Origin: Alphaproteobacteria bacterium
GTDB lineage: Bacteria; Pseudomonadota; Alphaproteobacteria; UBA828
Reading direction: 5' to 3'
Length of the DNA stretch: 64,000 nucleotides
Assembly: GCA_022826665.1 (NCBI GenBank)
Contig: JAJDUK010000045.1
Coordinates: 43,503-107,502, forward strand
Part shown: positions 52,755-62,782 of the stretch, piece after piece
Layout: each line of letters opens with the position of its first letter
Numbering within the stretch: position 1 is the first letter of the stretch
Notes under the pieces: generated by a model
What the model saw: only the letters and a program-made list of their open reading frames with translations
Databases searched by the model: none
What the model was told of the DNA's origin: nothing
Translations under genes and position numbers: made by a program

Positions 52755-53021
52755 TCAGCGGGGGGCGCGCCTCCAGGGAGTGCCCAAGATACGGAGCGGG
52801 CGCTCCGGCACCTCATCGACCCCGCCGGGACAATAGGGATTGCACCGCAGGATCCGCCAGGTCGCGAGCGCCAGGCCGAAGACAACGCCATGCCGCCTGA
52901 GCGCGGTCATCGCATAGTGCGAACAGGTCGGCTCGAAGCGGCAGCTCGGCGGCAGGAGGGGCGAGATGAAATACTGGTATCCGCGGATCAGGCCCACGAT
53001 CAGTAAAACGATCGGTTTCAT
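52755..53021 (-). CDS. yidD: Membrane protein insertion efficiency factor YidD
   Basis: [61 protein letters not shown]. Confidence 0.95.
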   Translation of the reverse strand: MKPIVLLIVGLIRGYQYFISPLLPPSCRFEPTCSHYAMTALRRHGVVFGLALATWRILRCNPYCPGGVDEVPERPLRILGTPWRRAPR

Positions 53022-53446
53022 GCGTCTCCCGCTCTCGGGCCCGCTTCGCGCGACCGGCCGGCGGCGGCTCGCCGTCTCCGGTCAGGTGCTCGATCGCCCG
53101 GCCGCGCGCCGACACGCGCCAACGCCGCGGCCAGATCATCAACCAAAGCGTCGAGCGGGCGGGTCAGCGTGGCAGCACGCGCGATGACGACGTAGTCGCA
53201 GCCGCTTTGCGCCGAGGCCGGCATAACATGGGCCACCGCCGCGCGCAATCGGCGCTTGGCGCGGTTGCGCGCGACTGCGTTGCCGATCCGCCGGCTCGCG
53301 GTGTAGCCCACGCGCACCAGCCCCTGCTCGGTGTCCGCCTCGGGCATGGGTGCCGCCTGCAGCACCAGGCCGGGCGCGGCCCAGCGCCGCGCCGCTGCCC
53401 GCACGCGCAGGAAGTCGCTTCGCTTCTTGAGCGTGGCGATGCGCAT
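53018..53446 (-). CDS. rnpA: Ribonuclease P protein component
   Basis: [31 protein letters not shown]…[27 protein letters not shown]; start at 53446. Confidence 0.93.
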   Translation of the reverse strand: MRIATLKKRSDFLRVRAAARRWAAPGLVLQAAPMPEADTEQGLVRVGYTASRRIGNAVARNRAKRRLRAAVAHVMPASAQSGCDYVVIARAATLTRPLDALVDDLAAALARVGARPGDRAPDRRRRAAAGRSREAGPRAGDA

Positions 53447-53575
53447 CGACGTTGCTTCCGGTCGGACGCTAATCTTCGTTGCCGTGAAATGCGGTTGCGC
53501 GCGGCGCGACGAAATTGGTCTGCGTGCGTCGGGCAACCGAGAAATAGCGACAGGTGAGGCCGGGCCTCGCCAACC

Positions 53576-53710
53576 TTAGACGGCCAGGCGCTTGCGCCCC
53601 TTGGCGCGCCTGCGCGCGAGCACGCGCCGGCCGGCCACGGTCTTCATGCGCTGCCTGAAGCCGTGGCGCCGCTTGCGCACGATGTTGCTCGGCTGATAGG
53701 TCCGCTTCAC
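53576..53710 (-). CDS. rpmH: 50S ribosomal protein L34 (44 aa, GTG start; not in the ORF track)
   Basis: Reverse-complement translation (M/V)[43 protein letters not shown]; upstream of rnpA. Confidence 0.95.
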   Translation of the reverse strand: MKRTYQPSNIVRKRRHGFRQRMKTVAGRRVLARRRAKGRKRLAV

Positions 53711-53813
53711 GCCTCGTCTCCGCTCCCGGCACGGTCTCTCGCGAGCGCCGGGGCCGGCGCTGTATAAGCGCGCGACCGGTCCCTGTCAACGCGCCCGCTG
53801 CGACGCAGCAGGC

Positions 53814-54797
53814 TCAGGGCGGGATGCGACCGGCGAGCCAGTCCTCGATCAGCCGGCGGGAGATCGAGTAGCGGCCCGGTAGGCGAAACTCGTCGCTGTC
53901 GCGGCGGCCGAGCAGGTCGCGCCGCTTGTACCAATGCGCGTACTCCAGCTCGGTCTCGTCGACCGCGATCTCGCGGGAGAGCGCCTGCGCCATGAAGCCC
54001 ACCATGAGCGTGCCGGGGAAGGGCCAGGGCTGTGAGGAGTGGTAGCGGACATCGCCCACGCGCACGCCGCTTTCCTCCTCGATCTCGCGGGCAACGCATT
54101 CCTCCAGGCTCTCGCCGGGCTCCAGGAAGCCCGCGAGGGTCGAGTGCATTCCCGGCGGCCAACGCGACTGGCGGCAGAGCAGGCATTCGTCGCCGTCATG
54201 GACCAGCGTGATAACCGCCGTGTCGGTGCGCGGAAAATGGACCGCGCCGCAGTCCTCGTTGGTGCAGCGCCGTTGGTGGCCGGCCTCGAGCGCCGCCGCC
54301 GGCGACCCGCAGGCGCCGCAGAAGCGATGCCGGCGATGCCAGTAGGTGAGCCCCCGGGCATACGCGATCAGCGCGGAATCGGGCCCTGGCACGATCTGCA
54401 CCAGCTCGCGCAGGTCCATCATCTCGCCGCCGGGCGAGCGCGCGAGCAAAGCCCCGGCCTCCACATGCGAAAGATCGACCACGAAGTGCGCCGCGCCGGC
54501 GGCGCCGTTCTCGACCTCCACGCCCAGCAGAGTGGGCTCGGCGTGCTCGTCGAGCAGGCCGTCGAGGGTCTCGCGGTAGTGGATGACGGGACGGGGCTCG
54601 GGACCCAGGCGAACGACGGCATTCTGCCGCCAGATCGCGATGTAGCGGGTGGACGGGTCGTCGAAGCGGGCCTTGAGCCACGCCGCGTCGGTCCGCAGGT
54701 GCGCGGCCCGGTCGAGCGGCATGCCGGCGAGCACGTTGGAGCCGATGCGAGTAAGGCCGGTCATCCCCCAAACTCGCACACCGATAGAACCATTCAT
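53814..54797 (-). CDS. nudC: NAD+ diphosphatase NudC (Nudix)
   Basis: Zn ribbon FCGACGSPAAALEAGHQRRCTNEDC; Nudix box GFLEPGESLEECVAREIEEESGV; start approximate. Confidence 0.92.
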   Translation of the reverse strand: MNGSIGVRVWGMTGLTRIGSNVLAGMPLDRAAHLRTDAAWLKARFDDPSTRYIAIWRQNAVVRLGPEPRPVIHYRETLDGLLDEHAEPTLLGVEVENGAAGAAHFVVDLSHVEAGALLARSPGGEMMDLRELVQIVPGPDSALIAYARGLTYWHRRHRFCGACGSPAAALEAGHQRRCTNEDCGAVHFPRTDTAVITLVHDGDECLLCRQSRWPPGMHSTLAGFLEPGESLEECVAREIEEESGVRVGDVRYHSSQPWPFPGTLMVGFMAQALSREIAVDETELEYAHWYKRRDLLGRRDSDEFRLPGRYSISRRLIEDWLAGRIPP

Positions 54798-54889
54798 ACC
54801 CCCAGCCCGCCCAGCGCTTGGACCGATGGCTGCGGGGTCTATAGTAGGTGCGAGTTGTTCCGGACTGCGAAAACCCTGAGTTCTTGGCG

Positions 54890-55780
54890 ATGAGCACCGC
54901 TCTCTACGTCCCGCTCGGCAATCGCGGGATCGTCTCCGTGGACGGTCCCGAGGCGGTCCCCTTCCTCCAGGGGCTGATCTCCAACGATATCGAGCGCGTG
55001 ACCGAGGCGCGCGGCATCTACGCGGCGTTGCTGACACCCCAGGGAAAGTTCCTGCACGACTTCTTCGTGCTGCGGCAGGGGGATGGCTATCTGCTGGACT
55101 GCGAAGGGCCGCGCGTCGGCGATCTCGGGGGCCGGCTGGTGGCCTACAGGCTGCGCGCCGATGTCCAGCTCGCGGACGCGACCGAGGATTTTCGAGTGGT
55201 GGCGCTCTTCGGCGGCGAAGGCGCCGACGATGCGTTCGGCCTGCCGTCCGGCGAAGGCGGCGCGACGCCCTGCGCAGGCGGCACCGTCATGCGCGACCCC
55301 AGGAGCGCAGCGCTCGGGCTACGCGCGGTGCTGCCCCGCGGCGCGGACCTCGCGTTCCTGGAGCAGGCAGGCTTCGCCAGGGGCCACGTCGCCGACTACG
55401 AGCGCCACCGCATCGCCCACGGTGCGCCCGACGGCAGCCGCGACATGGAGGTCGGCCGGGCGACGCTGATGGAGTGCGGCTTCGAGGCGCTCAACGGCGT
55501 CGATTTCGAAAAGGGCTGCTACGTCGGCCAGGAGCTAACGGCGCGCACCAAGCATCGCGGCCTGGTGCGCCGGCAGCTCGCGCCGGTTGCGCTGGAGGGG
55601 CCGCTGCCGCCCAACGGCACGCCGATCCTGGCGGGCGAGCGGGAGGTGGGCGAGATCCGCTCAGGGCTGGACGATGCCGCGCTCGCGGTGCTGCGCCTGG
55701 AGAGGATCGCAGCGGCTGCCAAGGCAGGAGAACCGCTCACCGCAGGCGAAGCGCGGGTTATCCCTCCCGATCTTCCTTGA
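54890..55780 (+). CDS. ygfZ: YgfZ/GcvT-like folate-binding protein (Fe-S metabolism)
   Basis: LQGLISNDIERV, LNGVDFEKGCYVGQELTARTKHRGLVRRQL (K-G-C-Y-x-G-Q-E motif). Confidence 0.93.
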   Translation: MSTALYVPLGNRGIVSVDGPEAVPFLQGLISNDIERVTEARGIYAALLTPQGKFLHDFFVLRQGDGYLLDCEGPRVGDLGGRLVAYRLRADVQLADATEDFRVVALFGGEGADDAFGLPSGEGGATPCAGGTVMRDPRSAALGLRAVLPRGADLAFLEQAGFARGHVADYERHRIAHGAPDGSRDMEVGRATLMECGFEALNGVDFEKGCYVGQELTARTKHRGLVRRQLAPVALEGPLPPNGTPILAGEREVGEIRSGLDDAALAVLRLERIAAAAKAGEPLTAGEARVIPPDLP

Positions 55781-58451
55781 GCAAGTCCGCTTCCTCTCCC
55801 CGAACGATGGCGGCCTGGGCCGCAGCGAGGCGCGCCACCGGCACGCGGTAGGGGGAGCAGGAGACGTAATCGAGACCGACCTCCTCGAAGAAGGCGATGG
55901 AGTCCGGATCGCCGCCGTGCTCGCCGCAGATGCCGAGCTTGAGGTCGGCGCGAGTTGCCCGGCCGCGGTCCCCGGCAACGCGGACAAGCTCGCCCACGCC
56001 GTCAGGGTCGATGGTGACGAAGGGATCGCGCGGCAGGACTCCTGCCCGCTCGTAATCGCCGACGAAGCTCGCCGCATCGTCGCGCGAGATGCCGAAGGTC
56101 GTCTGGGTCAGGTCGTTGGTGCCGAAGCTGAAGAAGGACGCGCTCTCGGCGATCTCGGCGGCACGCAGCGCCGCCCGCGGCAGCTCTATCATGGAGCCGA
56201 TCGCATAGGCGATCTCCGCGCCGGTCTCCTGTTCCACCGCCTCATGCACGCGCTCGATCGCCGCCTTGAGGATGTCGAACTCGCGCCTGGTCGCCACCAG
56301 CGGGATCATGATTTCGAGCTCGACCGGCTGCGCGCCGTCCGCCTCGGCCGCCGCTTCGAAGATGGCGCGCGCCTGCATCTCGTAGATCTCGGGGTAGGAG
56401 ATGCCGAGGCGGCAGCCACGATGCCCCAGCATCGGGTTGGTCTCGTGAAGCTGCGCGATGCGCGCGCGCAGGGCCTCGAACGTGACCCCGGCGGCCTGGG
56501 CGACGCCCGCGATCTCGGCATCGGTGCGGGGCAGGAACTCGTGCAGGGGCGGGTCGAGCAGGCGGATCGTCACCGGCAGGCCCGCCATAATGCGGAAGAG
56601 CGCGGCGAAATCCGAGCGCTGCGCCGGCAGCAGCTTGGCGAGCGCGGCGCGGCGACCGTCGGCATCCGCCGCCACGATCATCTCGCGCACCGCGACGATG
56701 CGCTCGTCGTCGAAGAACATGTGCTCGGTGCGGCAGAGACCGATCCCCTCCGCACCGAAGCGGAGCGCGGTCTCGGCATCGCCCGGCGTCTCGGCATTGG
56801 CGCGGACGCGCAGGCGCCGCGCGCGGTCCGCCCAGCCCATCAGGGTCGCAAAATCTTCGGAGAGCGCGGGCTCGATGGTCGGCACCGCGCCTTTCAGCAG
56901 CTCGCCGCTCGCGCCGTCGATGGTGACGACATCGCCCGCCGCGATCACAAGGTCGCCGGCCCGGCACTCCCGCGCGGCCTCGTCGATGCGGAGCGCGCCG
57001 GCGCCGGTGATGCAGGGGCGCCCCATGCCGCGGGCGACCACGGCGGCGTGGCTGGTCATGCCGCCCCGGCTGGTGACGATGCCCCTGGCGGCGTGCATGC
57101 CGTGGATGTCCTCGGGGCTGGTCTCGGTGCGGAGCAGGATGACGGCCTCGCCGCGGTTGGCGCGGTCCTCGGCCTCGTCGGCGTCGAAGACCACCTTGCC
57201 GCAGGCCGCACCGGGCGATGCCGGCAGGCCCCGCGCCAGCACCTGGCGCGGCGCTTCGGGATCGAGGGTGGGGTGGAGGAGCTGTTCGAGCGCGAGCGGG
57301 TCCACCCTCGTCAGCGCCTCCGCCTCGCTCACCAGGCCCGCGCCTGCCATGTCGACGGCGATCTTGAGTGCCGCCTTGGCGGTGCGCTTGCCGGCTCGCG
57401 TCTGGAGTATCCAGAGGGTGCCCTGCTGCACCGTGAACTCGACATCCTGCATGTCGCGGTAGTGGCCTTCGAGCCGGCCGAGCGCCGCCTCGAGCGCGGT
57501 GAAGGCCTCGGGCATGGCGCGTTCCATGGAGGGCGCGTCGGTGCCGCTCGCTTCGCGCGCGGCCTCGCTCACCGGCTGCGGCGTGCGGATGCCGGCCACC
57601 ACGTCCTCGCCTTGCGCGTTGACCAGGTACTCACCGTAAAGCGCCGCCTCGCCGTCCGACGGGTTGCGGGTAAAGGCGACGCCGGTGGCGCAGTCCTCGC
57701 CCATGTTGCCGAAGACCATGGCCTGCACCGTGACCGCCGTGCCCCACTCGGCCGGGATGCCGTGGAGGCGGCGGTAGGTGACGGCCCGCGCATTCATCCA
57801 TGAATCGAGGACCGCGCGGATGGCGCCCTTGAGCTGCGCGCGCGGCTGTTGCGGGAAGTCGCTACCGGTCTCGGTGCGGACGAGGGCCTTGTAGTCCTCG
57901 ATCAGGCGGGACCAGTCATCGGCCTCCATGTCGGTGTCGAGGCGGTAGCCGTGCGCTTCCTTCTCGCGCTCCAGCAGCTCCTCGAAGGCCCGGTGCTCTA
58001 CGCCGAGGACGACATCGCCGTACATCTGGATCAGGCGGCGGTAGCTGTCGTAGGCGTAGCGGGCGTCGCCGCTCGCGCGCGCGAGGCCATCCGCCGTCTC
58101 GTCGTTGAGGCCGAGGTTGAGCACGGTGTCCATCATGCCGGGCATGGACGCGCGGGCGCCGGATCGGACGGAGACCAGCAGCGTGCGGCCGGGGTTGCCG
58201 AAGCCTGCACCCGCGATCCGCTCGATATGGGCGAGGCCGGCTTCGATCTCAGCATCGAGGCCGTCGGGCAGCGCGCGGCTCCCGGCGTAGTAGGCGTTGC
58301 AGAGCGCGGTGGTGACGGTGAAGCCGGGCGGGACAGGCAGGCCGATGGCGGCCATTTCGGCGAGGTTGGCGCCCTTGCCGCCGAGCAGCGCGCGCATACC
58401 GGCGTTGCCGTCCGCGTCACCCCCGCCGAAGCGGTAGACCCAGCCGGCCAC
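55758..58451 (-). CDS. ppdK: Pyruvate, phosphate dikinase
   Basis: GGKGANLAEMAAIGLPVPPGFTVTT, GGMTSHAAVVARGMGRPCITGA, ANAETPGDAETALRFGAEGIGLCRTEHMF. Confidence 0.97.
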   Translation of the reverse strand: MAGWVYRFGGGDADGNAGMRALLGGKGANLAEMAAIGLPVPPGFTVTTALCNAYYAGSRALPDGLDAEIEAGLAHIERIAGAGFGNPGRTLLVSVRSGARASMPGMMDTVLNLGLNDETADGLARASGDARYAYDSYRRLIQMYGDVVLGVEHRAFEELLEREKEAHGYRLDTDMEADDWSRLIEDYKALVRTETGSDFPQQPRAQLKGAIRAVLDSWMNARAVTYRRLHGIPAEWGTAVTVQAMVFGNMGEDCATGVAFTRNPSDGEAALYGEYLVNAQGEDVVAGIRTPQPVSEAAREASGTDAPSMERAMPEAFTALEAALGRLEGHYRDMQDVEFTVQQGTLWILQTRAGKRTAKAALKIAVDMAGAGLVSEAEALTRVDPLALEQLLHPTLDPEAPRQVLARGLPASPGAACGKVVFDADEAEDRANRGEAVILLRTETSPEDIHGMHAARGIVTSRGGMTSHAAVVARGMGRPCITGAGALRIDEAARECRAGDLVIAAGDVVTIDGASGELLKGAVPTIEPALSEDFATLMGWADRARRLRVRANAETPGDAETALRFGAEGIGLCRTEHMFFDDERIVAVREMIVAADADGRRAALAKLLPAQRSDFAALFRIMAGLPVTIRLLDPPLHEFLPRTDAEIAGVAQAAGVTFEALRARIAQLHETNPMLGHRGCRLGISYPEIYEMQARAIFEAAAEADGAQPVELEIMIPLVATRREFDILKAAIERVHEAVEQETGAEIAYAIGSMIELPRAALRAAEIAESASFFSFGTNDLTQTTFGISRDDAASFVGDYERAGVLPRDPFVTIDPDGVGELVRVAGDRGRATRADLKLGICGEHGGDPDSIAFFEEVGLDYVSCSPYRVPVARLAAAQAAIVRGEEADLLKEDREG

Positions 58452-58505
58452 GGCTCAGAGTCCTGCGCCAGAAGAACGCACGAGCGGCACCAGCCTTTTA
58501 CCGCC

Positions 58506-58546
58506 ATGGCCGGCCCCCGGATCAAGTCCGGGGGTGTTCCGGCCAT
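58506..58546. repeat. Extragenic palindrome, copy 1
   Basis: ATGGCCGG-c-CCCCGGA-tcaag-TCCGGGG-…CCGGCCAT nested inverted repeat. Confidence 0.8.
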
Positions 58547-58620
58547 CCACGTCGCGCACGCCCAGAGGATCACGCGCGCAGAATGCGGCCGCCACCCTCC
58601 GACGGATGTGGCCGGGATGG

Positions 58621-58643
58621 ATGCCCGGATCAAGTCCGGGCAT
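58621..58643. repeat. Extragenic palindrome, copy 2
   Basis: ATGCCCGGA-tcaag-TCCGGGCAT; shares the CCCGGATCAAGTCCGGG core with copy 1. Confidence 0.85.
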
Positions 58644-58694
58644 GACGAGATGGGGGACGCGGGAAGCGGTCATGTCCGTTTCCGGGCCACCGTA

Positions 58695-60785
58695 CTAGCC
58701 CTCGATCTTGGAGAAGTCGGCGACGCGGTCCAGCGTGCTGCGAATTTGCGAGAGCATCAGCAGCCGGTTGCGGCGCAGCGCGGGGTCTTCGCAGTTGACT
58801 GTGACGTTGTCGAAGAAGGCGTCTACCGGCTCGCGCAGTGACGCCATGATCCTCATGACGTCCTCAAAGTGCTCGTTCTCTAGCATAACACCGGCGGTCG
58901 CATTGGCATTGCTGATGCAACTGTGAAGCCTGCGCTCCTGCTCCTCGACCAGGAGACTCTTGTCGGCGATACCTTTGTAGGGCTGGCCGTCCTTCTTCTC
59001 CTCGATCCGCAGGATGTTGGCGGCGCGGCGGTAGGCGGTGAGCAGATTGGCGCCGTCGGGCTCGCCGAGGAAACGTGCGAGCGCGTCCACGCGGGCCAGC
59101 AGGCGCACCAGATCGTCCTCGCCGCTTACCGCAAACACGGCGCTCACTAGGTCGTGGCGCTCACCCTGATCTCGCAAGTGGACCTTGAGCCGGTCAGCGA
59201 AGAAGGCGAGCAGCGCGTCCTTCGTGGCCTCCGGCCCCGGTTGCTCGGGCAGCTCACCTTCGTAGCCGTCAAGAGCTTCCGTCAGCGCGTCTCGCAGCGA
59301 TAGACGCAATCTTCGTCCAGTGATGATGCGAATCACGCCGAGCGCGGCGCGGCGCAGCGCGAACGGGTCCTTGGAGCCCGTTGGCCGCTCGTCGATGGCG
59401 AAGAGGCCGGCCAGCGTATCCAGCTTGTCTGCAAGCGCCACGGCAATGCTCACCGCCAATTCAGGATACCGATCGCGCGGCCCTTGGGGCGTGTAGTGCT
59501 GGCGAATGGCGAGGCAAACCTCTGGCTTCTCAGGCTCTTCTTGCCGCTCTGCGTAGTAGCTTCCCATTATTCCCTGAAGGTCCGGAAACTCGCCCACCAT
59601 CTCGGTCACGAGATCGGCCTTGCAGAGACGGCCAGCCCGCGCCGCCAGATCAGCGTCTGCGCCTCCGATCCACTGGCAGAAGGTGCGCGCCAGCTTCTCG
59701 ATGCGCTCGGCCTTTCGTTTCATTGAGCTCATGGACCGGAGGTGGGCGTGGAAGACCACGCCCTCAAGCCGCGGCACGTGATCGGCCAGTGGTTGGCGCC
59801 TATCCTGCTCCCAGAAGAAGCGGGCATCGGCGAGGCGAGCGCGCAGAACTCGTTCGTTGCCGGCAACGACGACGGCGCAATCATCTTCAGTCTCGATATC
59901 GGCGACCATGACGAAGCGGGGGGCCGGCCGGTTGGCCTTATCGACTAAACCGAAATAGCGCTGGTGCTTGCGCATGGCCGAGCGCAGCACCTCGGGGGGC
60001 AAGTCCATGAAGCACTCGTCGAAGGTTCCCATCCGCACCACCGGCCATTCAACGAGGCCCGCGTTTTCTCTCAACAGCCAGTGATCCGAAGAGAAGTTGA
60101 GAGCTGCCTCTTTCGCCAACTCACTGGCATCGTCTGCGATCTTTTCCGCCCGGTCCGGAAAATTCAACATGACCTTGGATTGCTCAAGTATCTCCTCATA
60201 GTCTTTTGCATCAGCGACAGAGAGCGTCCCGGAAGAGAGGAAGCGGTGGCCGAGGGTGGTGCGTCCGCTCTCGACCGGGCCGAATCGGAAGGGCACCACT
60301 TCATCGTCCAGCAGGCAGAGGATCGAGCGGATCGGGCGCACCCAGCGCACGCCGCTATCGTCCCAGCGCATGGATTTGGGCCAGGAGACCGCGGCCAGCG
60401 CCTCCGGCAGTAGCTCGGCGAGCAGATCGGCGGTGGGGCGGCCCTTCTCCTGCGTCACCGCGAACCAGACCGGGCCCTTGGGTGTCTCCCGCTGCTCGCA
60501 GTCGTCCAGCGTGAGACCGGTGGACTTGAGGAAGCCCTGAATCGCCTTCTCGGGCGCATCGACGCGAGGACCCTTGCGCTCCACCGTGATGTCGGGCTGC
60601 TCCGCCGGGAGGCCGCGCACCAGCAGGGCCAGGCGGCGAGGCGTGGCGAAGTGCTCCGAGTTCTTGAACTCGAGCCGGGCGTTCTGGAGCCGGGAGCAGA
60701 CCTGCTTCTCAAGTTCACGCTCTCCGTCCCGCTGCATCCGCGCCGGGATTTCCTCGGAGAGCACCTCCAGCAGTAGGTCAGGCAT
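58695..60785 (-). CDS. glyS: Glycyl-tRNA synthetase beta subunit
   Basis: MPDLLLEVLSEEIPARMQRDGERELEKQV; FLSSGTLSVADAKDYEEIL; partner glyQ directly upstream. Confidence 0.96.
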   Translation of the reverse strand: MPDLLLEVLSEEIPARMQRDGERELEKQVCSRLQNARLEFKNSEHFATPRRLALLVRGLPAEQPDITVERKGPRVDAPEKAIQGFLKSTGLTLDDCEQRETPKGPVWFAVTQEKGRPTADLLAELLPEALAAVSWPKSMRWDDSGVRWVRPIRSILCLLDDEVVPFRFGPVESGRTTLGHRFLSSGTLSVADAKDYEEILEQSKVMLNFPDRAEKIADDASELAKEAALNFSSDHWLLRENAGLVEWPVVRMGTFDECFMDLPPEVLRSAMRKHQRYFGLVDKANRPAPRFVMVADIETEDDCAVVVAGNERVLRARLADARFFWEQDRRQPLADHVPRLEGVVFHAHLRSMSSMKRKAERIEKLARTFCQWIGGADADLAARAGRLCKADLVTEMVGEFPDLQGIMGSYYAERQEEPEKPEVCLAIRQHYTPQGPRDRYPELAVSIAVALADKLDTLAGLFAIDERPTGSKDPFALRRAALGVIRIITGRRLRLSLRDALTEALDGYEGELPEQPGPEATKDALLAFFADRLKVHLRDQGERHDLVSAVFAVSGEDDLVRLLARVDALARFLGEPDGANLLTAYRRAANILRIEEKKDGQPYKGIADKSLLVEEQERRLHSCISNANATAGVMLENEHFEDVMRIMASLREPVDAFFDNVTVNCEDPALRRNRLLMLSQIRSTLDRVADFSKIEG

Positions 60786-60788
60786 GGC

Positions 60789-61661
60789 CTATCCCGACCC
60801 CGCCAGCCAGGCCTCGCAGCAGGCCTTGGCCAGCGCGCGCACGCGCCCGATGTAGGCCGCGCGCTCGACCACGCTGATCGCGCCCCGCGCGTCCAGCAGG
60901 TTGAAGAGGTGGCTCGCCTTCATGCACTGGTCATAGGCCGGCAACGCAAGCGGCTTGTCGCCCCCGAGCAGGGCGGAGCACTCGGCCTCCGCATCGTTGA
61001 AGTGGTTGCGCAGGCGGTCCACGTCGGCGTGCTCGAAGTTGAAGGCCGAGAACTCGCGCTCGGCCCGCAGGAACACGTCGCCGTAGACCGTGCCGTGGCC
61101 GTCCCAATCGAGGTCGTAGACGTTGTCGACGCCTTGGACGTACATGGCGAGGCGTTCCATGCCGTAGGTAAGCTCGACCGGGACCGGGTCGCAGTCGATC
61201 CCGCCCACCTGCTGGAAGTAGGTGAACTGGGTCACCTCCATGCCGTCGCACCAGACCTCCCAGCCGAGGCCCCAGGCGCCCAGCGTCGGGCTCTCCCAAT
61301 CGTCCTCGACGAAGCGGATGTCGTGGGCGCGAACGTCGATGCCGAGCGCGCCCAGGCTGCCGAGATACTGGTCCTGCACGTCCTCGGGCGCGGGCTTTAG
61401 GAGCACCTGGAACTGGTAGTAGTGCTGGAGCCGGTTGGGATTCTCGCCGTAGCGGCCGTCGCCCGGCCGGCGGGAGGGCTGGACGTAGGCTGTGCGCCAG
61501 GGCTCAGGGCCCAGGCTGCGCAGCGTGGTCGCGGGATGGAAGGTGCCGGCGCCGACCTCCATGTCGTAGGGTTGCAGGATGACGCAGCCGCGCTCCGCCC
61601 AATAGGCCTGCAGGCCAAGGATGAGCGACTGGAACGACCGGTCGCGACTGTTGGCGTCCAT
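60789..61661 (-). CDS. glyQ: Glycyl-tRNA synthetase alpha subunit
   Basis: [78 protein letters not shown]. Confidence 0.97.
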   Translation of the reverse strand: MDANSRDRSFQSLILGLQAYWAERGCVILQPYDMEVGAGTFHPATTLRSLGPEPWRTAYVQPSRRPGDGRYGENPNRLQHYYQFQVLLKPAPEDVQDQYLGSLGALGIDVRAHDIRFVEDDWESPTLGAWGLGWEVWCDGMEVTQFTYFQQVGGIDCDPVPVELTYGMERLAMYVQGVDNVYDLDWDGHGTVYGDVFLRAEREFSAFNFEHADVDRLRNHFNDAEAECSALLGGDKPLALPAYDQCMKASHLFNLLDARGAISVVERAAYIGRVRALAKACCEAWLAGSG

Positions 61662-61761
61662 CGAAGGCCAGCGATTCGGGTGAATGGGCGGGCGGACAAT
61701 GCCCCCCGCTTAGGCAGCGGTCAACCGCGCGGATGCCCCGCAGTTGCCGCGGGAGCGTGCG

Positions 61762-61914
61762 TTAGCGGCGGTTGTCGTCGATGTTCTGATGCTCCTCGTG
61801 CTCGAGCGGCTCCGCGGCCTTGGCCTTGGCGCGCACCCGGCCGATTGCCTTGAAGCCGAACCAGACGGCCGCAATCAGCACCACGAGGATTAGCAGCTTC
61901 ATCGGGCTGAACAT
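61762..61914 (-). CDS. Small (50 aa) single-pass membrane protein; not in the ORF track
   Basis: Reverse-strand translation MFSPMKLLILVVLIAAVWFGFKAIGRVRAKAKAAEPLEHEEHQNIDDNRR*, one TM segment and a charged tail. Confidence 0.7.
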   Translation of the reverse strand: MFSPMKLLILVVLIAAVWFGFKAIGRVRAKAKAAEPLEHEEHQNIDDNRR

Positions 61915-62044
61915 GTCTCACGCTCCCGTCGAGCGGCACACCGCGCGGCACGGGCCGCCAGCGCGCCGTCCTGTTTGACGGTCACTCTGAAGCCCCCGCG
62001 CGGGCAGGTCAAGCGTTGTCTCGGAGTTGTGAACTGGGGCAGGA

Positions 62045-62782
62045 TTGACGCTGCACGAGCTAACAGCCATCGTCCGGCCCGTGCCTCCCGCCCTAAGTAT
62101 CGTGATTCCGACCCTCGACGCCGCCGGCATTCTCGGCGCGACCCTTGTCGATGTCGCGCCCGGCATCGACCGGCTGGAAGAGCGGGGGATCGAAGTCGAG
62201 GTCGTGGTCGCCGACGGCGGCTCACGGGACGGCACCGCCGACGAAGCCCGCCGCCACGGCGCGCGCGTGGTCGAGACGGAGGCCGGCCGCGGTCGGCAGC
62301 TTGCGGCCGGCGCGGAAGCGGCGGAGGGCGCGTGGCTGCTCTTCCTCCACGCCGACACGCGCCCCGCGGAGGGCTGGGACGACGAGGTGAGCGCCTATAT
62401 CGGTGCGCCCGGCAATGAGGGCCGCGCCGCCTGCTTCCGCTTCGCCCTCGACGACCGCGCCACCGCAGCCCGCCTGCTGGAGCGCATGGTGGCGCTGCGG
62501 TGCTGGTTGTTCGCGCTTCCCTATGGCGACCAGGGGCTCCTGATCCATCGCAGCCTGTATGAGGCGCTGGGCGGCTTCCGCCCGCTGCCGATGATGGAAG
62601 ATGTGGATTTCGTCCGCCGGATCGGCCGGCGGCGGCTCGCTTACCTGGCGACGCCGGCGGTCACCTCGGCCGTGCGCTTTCGCCGCTCGGGCTACCTGCC
62701 GCAGATGCTCCGCAATCTCTGCTGCCTGCTGCTCTTCTCCTTCGGCGTGCGGGCCGAGACGGTGGCGAGGCTCTACGGATGA
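62045..62782 (+). CDS. TIGR04283-type glycosyltransferase (family 2; rSAM/selenodomain-associated transferase 2-like)
   Basis: LSIVIPTLDAAG, VVVADGGSRDGTADEARRHGARVVETEAGRGRQLAAGAEAA, LFLHADTRP; start TTG 62045 or GTG 62081. Confidence 0.88.
   Translation: MTLHELTAIVRPVPPALSIVIPTLDAAGILGATLVDVAPGIDRLEERGIEVEVVVADGGSRDGTADEARRHGARVVETEAGRGRQLAAGAEAAEGAWLLFLHADTRPAEGWDDEVSAYIGAPGNEGRAACFRFALDDRATAARLLERMVALRCWLFALPYGDQGLLIHRSLYEALGGFRPLPMMEDVDFVRRIGRRRLAYLATPAVTSAVRFRRSGYLPQMLRNLCCLLLFSFGVRAETVARLYG

Noticed and set aside
55587-57803. 738-aa + strand ORF
   Set aside because: Antisense to ppdK; GC-driven open frame, no domain recognised
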